NCBI GenBank assembly: GCA_015680685.1
Contig: MNCI01005909.1
Coordinates: 258,074-286,001 of the forward strand
Direction of reading: 5' to 3'
DNA: 27,928 bases
Origin: Gnetum montanum
Taxonomy: Eukaryota > Streptophyta > Gnetopsida > Gnetales > Gnetaceae
Shown piece by piece: positions 1 to 9,332 of this stretch. Within the stretch, counting starts at the first letter, position 1, and each line of letters opens with the position of its first letter. The position numbers and the translations under genes are program-made. The notes under the pieces were generated by a model, which ran no database searches, was not told the origin of the DNA, and saw nothing but the letters and a program-made list of their open reading frames with translations.

Positions 1-160
1 TGTGACATATGCAAAACTAGTCTAGGTGGGAAGACAGCGAACTGCGACCTAAGGCTAACTATCTAGGTGCCACAACTAGTCCATCTGCGGAGTTTGACTG
101 GATCGCGCGTGCGATGCTCGTTTCGTATGGTTGAGTGTAGGGGTACCTCGCCACTCATCA
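1..160 (+). mobile_element. LTR fragment of family A, 3' end
   Basis: This is the last 160 bases of a long terminal repeat whose start lies off the left edge. It ends in ACTCATCA, like the ends of the two LTRs at 17759 and 23199. It shares with them the blocks for the phrases AGTCTAGGTGGGAAGACA, GGTGCCACAACTAGTCC and TCGTATGGTTGAGTGTAGGG. CpG sites are better kept here (for example GATCGCGCGTGCGATG) than in the copies at 17.7 and 23.1 kb, so this copy is probably younger. No primer binding site follows position 160; helicase-like coding sequence starts at once. It is therefore a 3' LTR or a solo LTR inserted into the helicase relic. Confidence 0.85.
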
Positions 161-1320
161 ATGATTATTATTGATCATGACTACAGTGCCTATGATTTTG
201 ATAAGCTAGGTGCAAAGCAAAAGAAGTGTTACAATTTAGGCCACATGATGTTTTCACAGTCAACAGATGAAGTTGTTTCCCCTTTAAGGATGATTATTTA
301 GGGAACAACTAGTACAGGAAAGTCATTTCTCATAGGCATGCTTCGTAATGCTTTCATGGAATACTGCAATGAAAAATATAATGCTTTACTTATAATGGCA
401 CCCATAGGAGCTGTGGCATTTAACATTAACGTAACAACTATTCATTTTAGTTTGAAAATTTTAATAAGGGCCTATAAAGAACTCTCTTCATCTGCAAAGA
501 TAAGTATACAACATCGACTATCATAGGTAAGATATATAATAATTGATGAAATGAGTTTTGTGGGAGGAAGATTATTACAAAGCATTGATAGACAACTAAG
601 AGAAATTTTTCCAGAACATCACAATAAATTTTTTGGAGGAATATCAGTTATATTGATAGGTGATTTGGGTTAGCTTCCTCCTATGCTTGATGTTGTGCCT
701 TATGCATCCAAAAATCCAGATATTATAGGGGTTTGACAATCATTTGATACATTTGTTGTTTTAGATGTAATTTTTTGTTGGTCTAGAAATGATCCTCAAT
801 AATAAAGATTCAGGGAAGTATTGATGCATTTCAGAGAAGGAAAAAGCCATGATGAAGATTATAATTTCTTGGCTACTCAAATGAATCTTCCATCCACTTT
901 GAGTGGATTAGACAATTTTGAAGAATCAATGCACTTATATGATACGAAGGATAAAGTCCAATCACACAATAAGAAGATGTTGCAAACAATGTAGAGACCT
1001 ATTGCATTGTGTGTAGCAAATAGAGATCCCCATGGATTCAGAATATCAGATGATTACGGTGATGATATAGAGTGATCTTTGCTTATGTGTGAAGGTACAA
1101 GGGTAATGCTCATAGTTAACCTTTGGCCTAAAGCAGAATTGGTGAATGGTGCACTTGGCATGATTCATAGTATTATGTATCGTTAAGGTAAACAGCCACC
1201 TGCATTACCATCATATGTTATTGTTGATTTTGACTCCTACATCGGATGTGCCTTTGATAATGGTAATCCTCATCATGTGCTAATTATACCTGTGGTCCGA
1301 GGAGCATCCCATCAGTTACT
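161..1320 (+). pseudogene. Decayed PIF1-like helicase (C-terminal half of a Helitron-type Rep/helicase)
   Basis: One reading frame (codons starting at positions equal to 2 mod 3) carries the helicase motifs in order: Walker A GTTSTGKS at 302-325, Walker B region IIIDEMS at about 536-556, GDLG*LPP at 659-682 (family form GDxxQLPP), and CEGTRVMLIVNLWPK with LVNGALG at about 1087-1160. PIF1-family helicases of Helitrons and their plant relatives unwind DNA during rolling-circle transposition. The frame has about eight stops, most of them where the family has Gln (TAG for CAG, TAA for CAA). The N-terminal part is cut off by the LTR ending at 160. The last motif block stops near 1320, before the usual C-terminal IHKSQG region. 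No functional product is possible. I am confident of the family, less so that it belonged to a Helitron rather than a domesticated PIF1 gene. Confidence 0.85.
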
Positions 1321-1336
1321 GTGCCAATTATTGTTT

Positions 1337-1540
1337 AAGTTATCATCACTATTTTCATTCCAAATAATATATACTGGTAAACCTAAATTGGTTAAAATAA
1401 AAGTTTATATATTTCGTATATGTTGATGAAGGAATACATTGCACAATTATTGCAACAAACATTACAGAGGTGTATAAGAGGATTCAGTAAAATGCAAAAT
1501 ACAATGATAACTATGAACTCAATATGCCTAATTCTCAAAT
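1337..1540 (+). repeat. Direct repeat copy 1 (407-bp spacing)
   Basis: The segment starting TTAAGTTATCATCACTATTT, running through AATAATATATACTGGTAAAC and on to ACTCAATATGCCTAAT, is repeated at 1744-1926. The offset is 407 bp and the two are nearly identical by eye over their first 120 bases. Copy 1 contains about 20 bases (near 1455-1480) that copy 2 lacks. It starts just where recognisable helicase coding sequence stops. Confidence 0.8.
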
Positions 1541-1743
1541 TGAGCAAAATGAATTTCCTATACAATTTTACTTTATAGATGTTTAGCATCTAAAATCTTT
1601 TTGTATCTTTGCACATTGAAAGGAGGATGAGACTTTAAAGAATCAATGGTCTTGACTTTAGATAATGCAATTAGACCTGTAAGTTCTCTTGTGTAGTGAT
1701 TTCATGGGTTATGAGTAGAATTTAATTATTTTTTTTATTTTTT
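1541..1743 (+). other. Spacer between direct repeats, possible helicase C-terminal scrap
   Basis: Mostly unassigned. One frame around 1645-1690 reads MVLTLDNAI, which resembles the GLTLDKAV part of the PIF1 C-terminal motif. It could be the displaced end of the helicase at 161-1320. The match is short and I do not rely on it. Confidence 0.25.
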
Positions 1744-1926
1744 AAGTTATCATCACTATTTGCATTCCAAATAATATATACTGGTAAACATAAGTTGGTT
1801 GAAATAAAAGTTTATATATTTCGTATATGTTGATGAAGGAATACATTGCAAAATTATTATAGGATTGAGCAAAAGGAAAAATACAATGATAACTGTGAAC
1901 TCAATATGCCTAATCCTGCAATTGAT
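1744..1926 (+). repeat. Direct repeat copy 2
   Basis: Second copy of the 1337-1540 segment, again starting at TTAAGTTATCATCACTATTT and carrying TTTCGTATATGTTGATGAAGG. It has an internal deletion relative to copy 1 (after AAAATTATT). Sequence after about 1926 no longer matches. Confidence 0.8.
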
Positions 1927-2559
1927 ATCTTTGTATTCTAAGAAATATCAATAAAAAAACTTTGTGTAAAGAATAAAAAAGATAAATGAGAACTTACATT
2001 ATTTCAATGCCCATTAGCTGTAAATCTTAGATTCCATGCATTTGTAATTGAATCAAAAAATTCTTTTGCCCTATGCATGACATGAGGATCATTATNGCGT
2101 TTCCAATAGTCAACAACATGGAACTCATTCATCAAAACTATTTTAAGAAAGGTAATGTGACGACGATGCATGAACTTTGCAACTATATGAAGATTTTCTA
2201 TGATATTACTTTACCTCCAACATTTGAGTTCTAATGAGTTCTTAGGTGGATTTCCTTCCATCAAATTATGCAACTTAGGCCAATAGAGATTTGTTACACT
2301 TAGAGTAAAAAAAAAAAAGTGTTCCTAATTAATTGACCATGTCAATTAGCTCTACTTTACATTTTCTCTAATAATATGGTGTATCATGAATGGATGTACT
2401 ATATCACATTAAATTAACAACAATGACATGTGATAGAGCATTATTCAATTGTTCTCATAGTTCTTCAATAGTTATGGCTACATCAACAATATTTTTTTTT
2501 AAAATACAACGGTAGATTCCATTGCCTGTCTCCTTCTAATGATATTATAGATATAATAC

Positions 2560-2649
2560 CTACAAATAAATCACACATAATTGCTTAAATGTTATGAAAA
2601 AACATTATGAATAATGATAATAACAAACAAATGGAGAATTAATATTTAC
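2560..2649 (-). other. Intron within the Helitron-type gene
   Basis: On the minus strand the donor is TTCAG|GTAAATATT and the acceptor TTATTTGTAG|GTATTATATC. Joining them gives the codon AG|G and restores the family reading ...QFRYYIYNIIRRRQ, where relatives have FRYF.LN...RR. The 90-bp piece is T-rich with no coding similarity. Frame and homology both support a real intron. Confidence 0.75.
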
Positions 2650-3873
2650 CTGAATTGCTTATGGTGTCCAAATTTACTATCTTTGTAGCGAATAAGATGT
2701 TTTGCATATTCATGCAGTTTGACATCTTTAGCTCTTCTCTCAAGAAAATCACATTTTCTGTTAGGAAAAAGATTTGGAAATGCCATCATAAATAACCCCA
2801 TCATGTTAAACTCATTAATAGGAGAATCAGACATGGAAGGCCATTGAGCAACATATGAATTCTGCAATGATGGATTATTCATCCATGCTCTTATCTAATA
2901 AATTTCTTTTCTTACAATTTCAGGAAGTTGTGCAATTGATGATGTGTGACCGATAATGTTTTCTTCATCTGTCTGAAGCAAAGGACTTTGAAATTGCAAT
3001 CTCAGTTATCCATCCTTTTCTGACAATGGAATATAAGGAATGCTATGAAAGATGTTAACATCACCGATATTAGCAACATGCACATTGATCTTGACATCTT
3101 GATAGTATGGATCATTTTCTTTCTTAAAAATCAAAGCTTCATAAACCTATCTCTTGTTGACAATGAAATTATACTCGGTGCCCATTTGATCTACTTTTCT
3201 CAATATTAAGAAAGGGATATCTTTAATTCTAAAAGTAAGTCTTTTATTAATCTATGTGACATCCTAAGCAAAGATAATTGTGTGACCTTTATACTTGAAC
3301 TATCCACCAACTGCATGTGTAACTTGTAAAATGGGATTGATTTTTGCAATTAACATTTCTTCAACCTCAGTTAAATAGCCTAGGATAGGTGGTTGGATAC
3401 CAAGATCCATGTTATTTTCAATAGAAAATCGTTTGATTTCACAACCAAAATTGTTAAGAATATTATGTTTCTTTTAATTAATGTGCCTATTGCATGTGGG
3501 TCCTCTACTTCAGGTTGAATCCAATAATATGCCAAGAAACATTTCGTTGCATACATTACAAGAACATGGATTTGTAAAACTTCTAATTGTAATATTAAAA
3601 TTATGTATTGCTTGAGCAATTTCTGTACTTGCCTTTTGCAATGTTGGGAAAGACTGAATAGGTTCTTAAGAAGGCATTTCCATTGTTGGTGCACTGGCAA
3701 CATCTGTAGCTTCATTTATTCAATAAAATGATTTTTTATCTTGTCAACATTGCCTCTTTCGACGCTCACTCTTACTATAATGTGGTTGTTCTTGATCTTC
3801 TTGCAATTGTTGTTCTTTTTCATGTGTGATTTTTGGAATAGATGTTGCTTGATTAATAGGCATAGATGCATTT

Positions 3874-3935
3874 CTAATGTATTGCAAAAAATGTTTTAAA
3901 ATTTAAACTAAAAATTGAATTAAAATATGTACNAC
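3874..3935 (-). other. Probable short intron between first and second Helitron-type exons
   Basis: On the minus strand GGCCAAG|GTNGTACAT could be a donor and GCAATACATTAG|AAATGC an acceptor, about 62 bp apart and T/A-rich. Similarity to the second exon copy (6064-6229) stops at this donor, as expected at an exon edge. The N at 3933 prevents a clean phase check. Confidence 0.45.
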
Positions 3936-4212
3936 CTTGGCCATGCCGATGTGCATGCCCACTACCATGACCTCCATGAATCGCATTACTTGTTGCAGTA
4001 GATAGTTGTTGTTGCTGATCTTGAAGAAAGTGTTCTTCGCCTTCTCTATTGGAACTAATAGCAGTAGGATCCATGTTTTTGAAATGCATGAATTCCAATA
4101 TTGCACCTCTTAATCTTGTAACACGATGCCTAAGTTCAATATCTATAAATACTGCATCACACCATAACTGTCATCACCTTAACTGTCTCCATGATCGTAA
4201 CTATCACCATTT

Positions 4213-4386
4213 TTATTAATAATAAACATTCATTATTACCCACTATTTATAATAATAAACATTCATTATTACCCACTATTTATAATAAAAAATATTCATT
4301 ATTACTATAATAATAATCATCATTGTTTATAATAATAATAACTATTCAATGTTACCCATTATTTATAATAATAAATATTCATTATT
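4213..4386 (+). repeat. AT-rich tandem repeat, about 33-bp unit
   Basis: The unit AATAAACATTCATTATTACC plus CACTATTTAT starts at 4221 and again at 4254 (33 bp), then decays through about three more variant units rich in TAA/ATT. No coding content. Confidence 0.85.
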
Positions 4387-4394
4387 TCCAATGT

Positions 4395-4738
4395 TGGGGC
4401 CTACATGTGAGGGAATACGAAAAGATGAATGGGGAGCCCAAGGGTAAAGGGGCGTCAATCGAATAGAGATTTAGCTCCCCTATAGTGACTCTTTGGCTTC
4501 CCTGCACATGGTGCATGCACATGAGAGAATATGAAGAGACGAATGGGAAGCCCAGGGATCAGGGGTGTTAATTGAATAGAGATTCAGCTCCCTTGCAGTG
4601 ACTCTTTGGCTTCCCTGCACGTGATGCATGCGCATGAGGGAATACGAAGAGATGAACGGGGAGCCCAAGGATCGGGGGGTATCAATCGAATAAAGAATTA
4701 GCTCCTCTACAGTGACTCTTTGGCTCCCCTACATTTGA
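4395..4738 (+). repeat. Minisatellite, three units of about 113-114 bp
   Basis: The marker GAGGGAATACGAA starts at 4409, 4523 (as GAGAGAATATGAA) and 4636, so periods are 114 and 113 bp. Each unit carries GGGGAGCCCAAGG, TCAATCGAATA and AGTGACTCTTTGGCT. Units are clearly more GC-rich than the flanks and differ by roughly 10% by eye. The array ends about 85 bp before the Copia LTR stub. Confidence 0.9.
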
Positions 4739-4821
4739 CATGTGACATGGAAAATGACAAAATACACTTCCCCCTTCCCCCCTAACATTGCACGAGATGT
4801 GTTGGCCTCTTGGCCAAAATC

Positions 4822-4844
4822 ATAATATGTCCTTGTTTTCAACA
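4822..4844 (+). repeat. Copia 5' LTR stub (last 23 bp)
   Basis: ATAATATGTCCTTGTTTTCA plus ACA matches the end of the 3' LTR (8521-8544), ATAGCATGCCCTTATTTTTC plus AACA, with a few changes. Upstream of 4822 the match stops, so about 315 bp of LTR is missing. Confidence 0.65.
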
Positions 4845-4856
4845 TGTTGTCAGAGT
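4845..4856 (+). other. Primer binding site, tRNA-iMet type
   Basis: TGTTGTCAGAGT directly after the LTR end matches 9 of 12 bases of TGGTATCAGAGC, the usual plant Copia primer site complementary to initiator tRNA-Met. Confidence 0.65.
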
Positions 4857-4891
4857 AGTAACTAGCGGTATATCTATGTGATACTAGCACA

Positions 4892-5640
4892 ATGGATTCC
4901 AATTCCCAAAATTAGTTTAACTCAAATATTACAGTACATGAGACATATCCAAATCCATGTACCAAACTTGCATCCATACCAGTTAACAACCAAAATTACC
5001 TATCCTGGTTTAGGGTTGTATCTCTTTCATTATTTGGAAAACCAAAGCTTGGATATTTTGATGGTAGCAAAAATACACCAATAGAAAATATTCTAAAGTT
5101 TATAGAATGATAAGCAAATGATTAGCTTACAATGTCATGGATATTGAATTTCATGGATCCAAAGATTGCAACATTTTTTATTTTTACTTGAACTTCATAG
5201 GTGGGAGTCAACAAAGGAAATGTATGGGCAAGAAGAAAATGTTGCTTACATCTATTTGAAGCAAAAACTTTCTACCTCCAAGAAAGAAAATAACTCATTC
5301 ATTAACTATTTGAGTAATCAAAAGAGTTGATGGGATGAAATTGCTATTTATTGGTCTAGTACCTTAGACTTAAAAATGCTTCAAGAATGTGCAAAAGAAG
5401 ATAAAGATCTTTCAACTTCTAGGACACTTGAGGCTAGACTATGATGATATTATATTTTCATGGCTACTAATCTTCTTCTTTCAATGATGTGTATACCACT
5501 ATTAAGCGTGAAGAGACATAGGAAACTAATAAATTATGAGAGTAGCTTAGAAAATTAAAAAAGAGAAAAATCAATGCTCTGAGTAAATAAAGGAAGCCTT
5601 GACAAACAAGTTGGAGGAACAACAATAAACACCAGTGTAA
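4892..5640 (+). pseudogene. Copia gag relic
   Basis: Starts with ATGGATTCCAATTCC 36 bases after the primer site. Gag of Copia elements forms the particle that packages element RNA. Motifs in frame pieces: NNQNYLSW (family form G.NYLSW), GKPKLGYFDGSK near 5035-5070, MSWILNFMDPKI near 5135-5170, YLKQKLS-like and NKENNSF-like blocks near 5255-5310, then DDI-like and FNDVYTTIKREE near 5475-5515. Several stops and at least three frame changes. The zinc knuckle is not seen, so the 3' end is probably lost. Confidence 0.75.
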
Positions 5641-6063
5641 CATACTTATTAATTATCTATAAAATATCATATAAATAACTAATAGAGATGCTACGAAGCC
5701 TCAAGGATTTGGATTTAACCTTGATTTACTAATCCAAAAGAAAGTAGAAAAATTAATAAAATTTATTAATTAGAAGCATAAATATAGTAAAACAATGCAA
5801 CATAGCAAAATTTCATAATATTTTCATATATAATTAAATAAAATTTATTTAGAGAAAATTAGAGATTTATGTAGCCATACAAATTTCAATGTTGAAAAAT
5901 TTCATTAGGTGCATCATAAAATAGTACATAAAATAACAATCCCAATGACATTTGTTTCACCTTAATTGGATATCTAGAAATAAAGTTATTCACATTTGAA
6001 GTTTATTCACAATGGATTCTAATCATTGATTCTAGATTTTTAGTTTCTATAATCCATGGTCAT
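5641..6063 (+). other. AT-rich unassigned stretch in place of Copia protease/integrase
   Basis: I see no coding motif here. It contains short AT-rich simple sequence such as AATTAATAAAATTTATTAATT. By position it should hold protease and integrase, so it marks either a replacement or a segment decayed past recognition. Confidence 0.5.
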
Positions 6064-6229
6064 CCTCTACCTCGGCCATGCCCATGTGCATGCCCACTAC
6101 CATGACCTCCATGAATCACATTACTTGTTGTAGTAGATAGTTGTTGTTGTTGATCTTGAAGAGAGTGTTCTTCGCCTTTTCTATTGGGACTAATAGCAGT
6201 AGGATCCATGTTTTTGAAAATGCACGAAT
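6064..6229 (-). repeat. Second copy of the Helitron-type first exon, inside Copia
   Basis: Matches 3932-4098 in the same orientation: CATGACCTCCATGAATC, TAGATAGTTGTTGTT, TAATAGCAGTAGGATCCATG and TTTTTGAAA...GAATTCCA are shared, roughly 93% by eye. On the minus strand it reads MDPTAIS near its start and ends in a GHGRGRG tail. Immediately after it, at 6230, Copia coding sequence resumes. Confidence 0.85.
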
Positions 6230-8190
6230 TCCATGTATGCTAAGAAGTATGTTTTTCTTGGTTATTATTTCTTAAAAAATGGATACAAGTGCTATGATCC
6301 TAAAGCAAAAACATTCTATGTGTTAAGGAATGTTCAATTTTCTGAAAGTGAGATTTATTTTCATGATACAATAGAAGAAGGTATCAAAAGAAATAAGAAA
6401 GAAGAGTCTTCTCTAAGTGCCACGCTACCATAGTTAGGAACAAATAATAAAATAATTGAAATTAGCAATGGAAAAGATTTAAATCATGGATCAACTTGTA
6501 TCAATATAGAAGAAAATGAAGAAGCCCATGTACTAGAAGAAGACAATAGCCAAGAAGGTAGCCCTATGGCCATGCTCACTCCAAATCCATCTCATCTACA
6601 TAGGTCTAGTTGCATCTCTCATCCTCTTTCCAAATTCAAAGATTTCATTACATTTTAAACTTCTAATTATCCAATTGAAAGTCATATACACTATAATTAT
6701 ATTTCTCCAAGTTATCTTGCATTTTTAAGCTCCATATCCAACAACTAGAAACTAAATACATATCAAGAAGAAATCTCTCAACTATGTGGATAAGTCCTGC
6801 AAAGGAAAAGATTGAAGCCCTTGATAGGAATAATGCTTGAGAAATTATTAGATTACCCATAGGAAAGAAACTTATTGGTTGTAAATGAATATTCCAAATA
6901 AAACTTCCTAGTGACATTAACTACATGGAACATTTTCCTCAATGGTAAAGATGAATACTATACGAGCCCTTCTCTTCATTGTTGTAAATCATGACTATCC
7001 TTTGCATCAAATGGATGTTAATAATGACTTTTTACATGGTGATCTCAAATAAGAAGTTTATATGATCCTTCATTTAGATCATTCAAAAGAAAAAGAAGAT
7101 GGATTAGTCTTTAAACTAAAAAAAGGTCCTATATGGATTGAAGTAATCACCTCATGCTTGGAATGCAAAACTTAGCATCATCCTCATGGATGTTGGTTTT
7201 TCTAGAAGTTCTATAGATTCATCCATGTTTATCAAAAGGTAAGGATTAATCAATTTAATTATTTATATATATGTTGATAATATTATTATCATAGGAAATG
7301 ACAAGGCAAATATCTCAAACCTTAAAAACTATGTCTCTTAAAAATTTGACATGAAGGAACTTGGTAATCTAAAATACTTCTTAGGCATTGAGATTGAAAC
7401 TTGAAAAAATAGTATCTTCATTTGTTAGAGAAAGTATATTTTAGGCCTATTGAGGTAAATAGGAAATATGGTTTCTATTAATGTAAATTATAAACTTGGT
7501 ACATTAGGTGGAGAACCTCTNTATGCAATGTTAGGCCTAGTGATTATTCAAAAGATAGTTTTCCCACAAGCCTTTAGAACTATCCAACATCTCTAAGAGG
7601 TTCTCNGTGCTATTATCCTTATTAGCCAATTCATGCATAAACCAAAAAATAGTCATATGGAAGATATTAATAGAATCCTTAAATACCTAAGTTCTTTCCT
7701 TGGAAAAGGAATTTTATTGATGAAAAATGAACATAATAAAATCATAGGATACATTGATGCTGATTGGGCAAGTAGTTAGCATGATAGATGATTCACCACA
7801 AGATATTATATCTTTTTTGGTGGTAACTTAGCATAGAGGAACAAAAAATAGAATATTCTTACAAGGTTCAATGCAAAGGCAAAATATAGAGCCATGGCTA
7901 TAACTACAAGTGGGCTGATTTGGTTGAAGATCCTTTTGGAAGACATGGGAATAATGGAAAAAATGTTCTATGATGATCAAGCTACAATTCACATAGCTCA
8001 CAACCTATACTTTCATGATAGGTAAAAACATATAAAGGTGAATTATCACTTTATTTGTGAAAAGGTTTTTAAAATGCCTATCTCCACTTCTTATATGTGT
8101 AGTGCAATTCAGATGGTAGATGTTTTCACAAAATTCATGGCAAAGCCAAGATTTCAAATATTATCCAAGTTAGGCTCTTTTGATATATAT
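6230..8190 (+). pseudogene. Copia pol relic (integrase end, reverse transcriptase, RNase H)
   Basis: Starts with AKKYVFLGYY near 6236 and FYVLRNVQFSE, the end of the Copia integrase region. Then come YLAFLSSIS near 6715, the reverse transcriptase block PLHQMDVNNDFLHGDL near 7000-7047, and YVDNIIIIGND near 7270-7300, which has an Asn in the usual YVDD catalytic pair. KELGNLKYFLGIEIE follows near 7356-7400, then RNase H pieces GYIDADWAS near 7750, AKYRAMA near 7880 and TKHI/VDVFTKF-like pieces up to DIYD near 8185. It copies element RNA into DNA in living relatives; here over twenty stops and many frameshifts make it dead. Ns at 7521 and 7606. Confidence 0.85.
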
Positions 8191-8205
8191 GATTAGCTTG
8201 AGGAG

Positions 8206-8544
8206 TATTAGAAGACAAGGCATGTTTCATATTAATTCCCTAGTCATTGTACATGTTATCCTGTAAATTAGCTATTGATATAAATTTTCTATCATAAATG
8301 CAAATACAACATGATTTCCACATCAGCCAACTAGTATGTAAGCCAAAAATAATTCTTTCTTATGTATAAATAAAATAGACCTCTAGGTAGGTAGCAAGAG
8401 TGTAAAAATATCATAAATAAGTCTCAATGTATCCTTCTCTTATTCTATCTACTTTCTATTCTTCCATGCTCTCTGTTATCCATTATTATCATAGTACATC
8501 TTACATTTTCTATTCTAATTATAGCATGCCCTTATTTTTCAACA
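8206..8544 (+). repeat. Copia 3' LTR
   Basis: About 339 bp, from TATTAGAAGACAAGG (TG mutated to TA) directly after the purine-rich GCTTGAGGAG (8196-8205) to TTTTTCAACA. It contains a TATA box TATAAATA at 8365-8372. Its last 24 bases match the 5' stub at 4822-4844. Confidence 0.75.
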
Positions 8545-8698
8545 AACCCAATAAAAAAAAGAGTGAAAAAATAGGAAGATGATGAGAAAGATGAACTGGA
8601 GAAATAGAGGTTGTAAAAGCTATTGTTCAGTAGCCTTCACAATCCTATGAAATTTGGAAATGAATTCATAAATGGTACAGAGCAACTAGAAACTCAAG
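8545..8698 (+). pseudogene. Exon-like scrap with acidic/basic run, unrecognised
   Basis: Directly after the Copia LTR one frame reads a Lys/Glu/Asp-rich run (EDDEKDELEK) followed by LHNPMKFGNEFINGTEQLE. It ends at ACTCAA|GTAAGG, which looks like a splice donor. Its three stops (TAG, TAG, TAA) could each be former Gln codons. The Copia insertion would have cut off its upstream part. I do not recognise the family. Confidence 0.35.
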
Positions 8699-9332
8699 TA
8701 AGGTAGTTCAACTTATTCTACGGTAATCGATATGTATTTCTTTTAACTATTTTGACCTACAACTTACAAAATAACAAAAATTTACTATTGGAGCCATACC
8801 TCCTTCATTTACATATATTTTTTCTAATATGTTTTAGCCATTTTAGTAGATGCAATCTTTTTGTTATATGATTGAGATATTGTTACATGTAAAAAAATAA
8901 ATTACTACAAGAAAAGGAATCATGGTTATCAATAACTATTCATTCTACCAAGGCATCGAGAAGGCATGCATATTACATGAGTTAGATAAAGTAAATAAAA
9001 ACATCTGGTTATGCTTTTCTAAATGCAAGCATACAGAGCCATCTTATTATCTCATAAAGAAATAAAATGTAGGTTAGGTTCTTTGAACAAACGAATGGTA
9101 ACTAATGTTATTGTTGAAGGTGACATTGACATAACATTAGCATTAGCCATGGACCATCATGCTTATGTCACCTACATCAAATTTTCTTTCTAGCCCTAGT
9201 TTTGACTTTAATGGGACTTAAACAACTTGTCTAAAATAGTCTTAGTATGAGAGATGCCAAATTTTGGTACTTTGAAAAGTTCACCTTAGGACCTAAGAAG
9301 CAAGATTTTTTAAAGTTTGGTGGTGATGCTAA
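8699..9332 (+). other. Unassigned, no gene seen
   Basis: AT-rich with no coding motif on either strand. From about 9105 (TGTTATTGTTGAAGG) the wording (TAACATTAGCATTAGCC) resembles motifs inside the following LTR, so the LTR may start earlier than 9333. Confidence 0.4.

Larger units (their letters stand above)
1998..4106 (-). pseudogene. Decayed Helitron-type replicase, N-terminal half (DUF6570 / Helitron_like_N)
   Basis: Read on the minus strand, the order is that of the N-terminal half of plant Helitron Rep/helicases. A first exon (about 4106-3936) is Gln-rich and Gly/His-rich. It is followed by SERRKRQ near 3760, a Cys motif CNVCNEMFLG near 3550, and MDLGIQPP...LTEVEEMLIA near 3410-3340. 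Next come YKYKGHTI-like and NDPYYQDV motifs, then NEFNMMGLFMMAFPNLFP and VKLHEYAKHLIRY at about 2820-2690. Beyond an intron (2560-2649) come TIEEL, YWPKLHNLM and VAKFMHRRH...VVDYW, typical of the Helitron_like_N region. Many stops replace Gln. GTAAGT at 1997-1992 looks like a further splice donor. The helicase half is missing here; a similar half lies on the opposite strand at 161-1320. N bases at 2096 and 3933 fall inside it. Confidence 0.85.
4822..8544 (+). mobile_element. Ty1/Copia retrotransposon relic
   Basis: Recognisable order: 5' LTR stub, initiator-tRNA-Met-like primer site, gag, reverse transcriptase, RNase H, polypurine tract and 3' LTR. The internal part is 3.36 kb where about 4 kb or more is usual. 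Protease and most of integrase are absent; an AT-rich stretch and a Helitron exon copy lie there instead. Every coding part has many stops and frameshifts. The 5' side is truncated, so no target duplication can be tested. Confidence 0.88.

Noticed and set aside
4480-4668. Open frame on the minus strand, 62 codons
   Set aside because: It lies wholly in the 113-bp tandem array and repeats its own residues; it results from the array.
4213-4738. CRISPR-like array
   Set aside because: Units are contiguous tandem repeats with no unique spacers, and the context is plant nuclear DNA.
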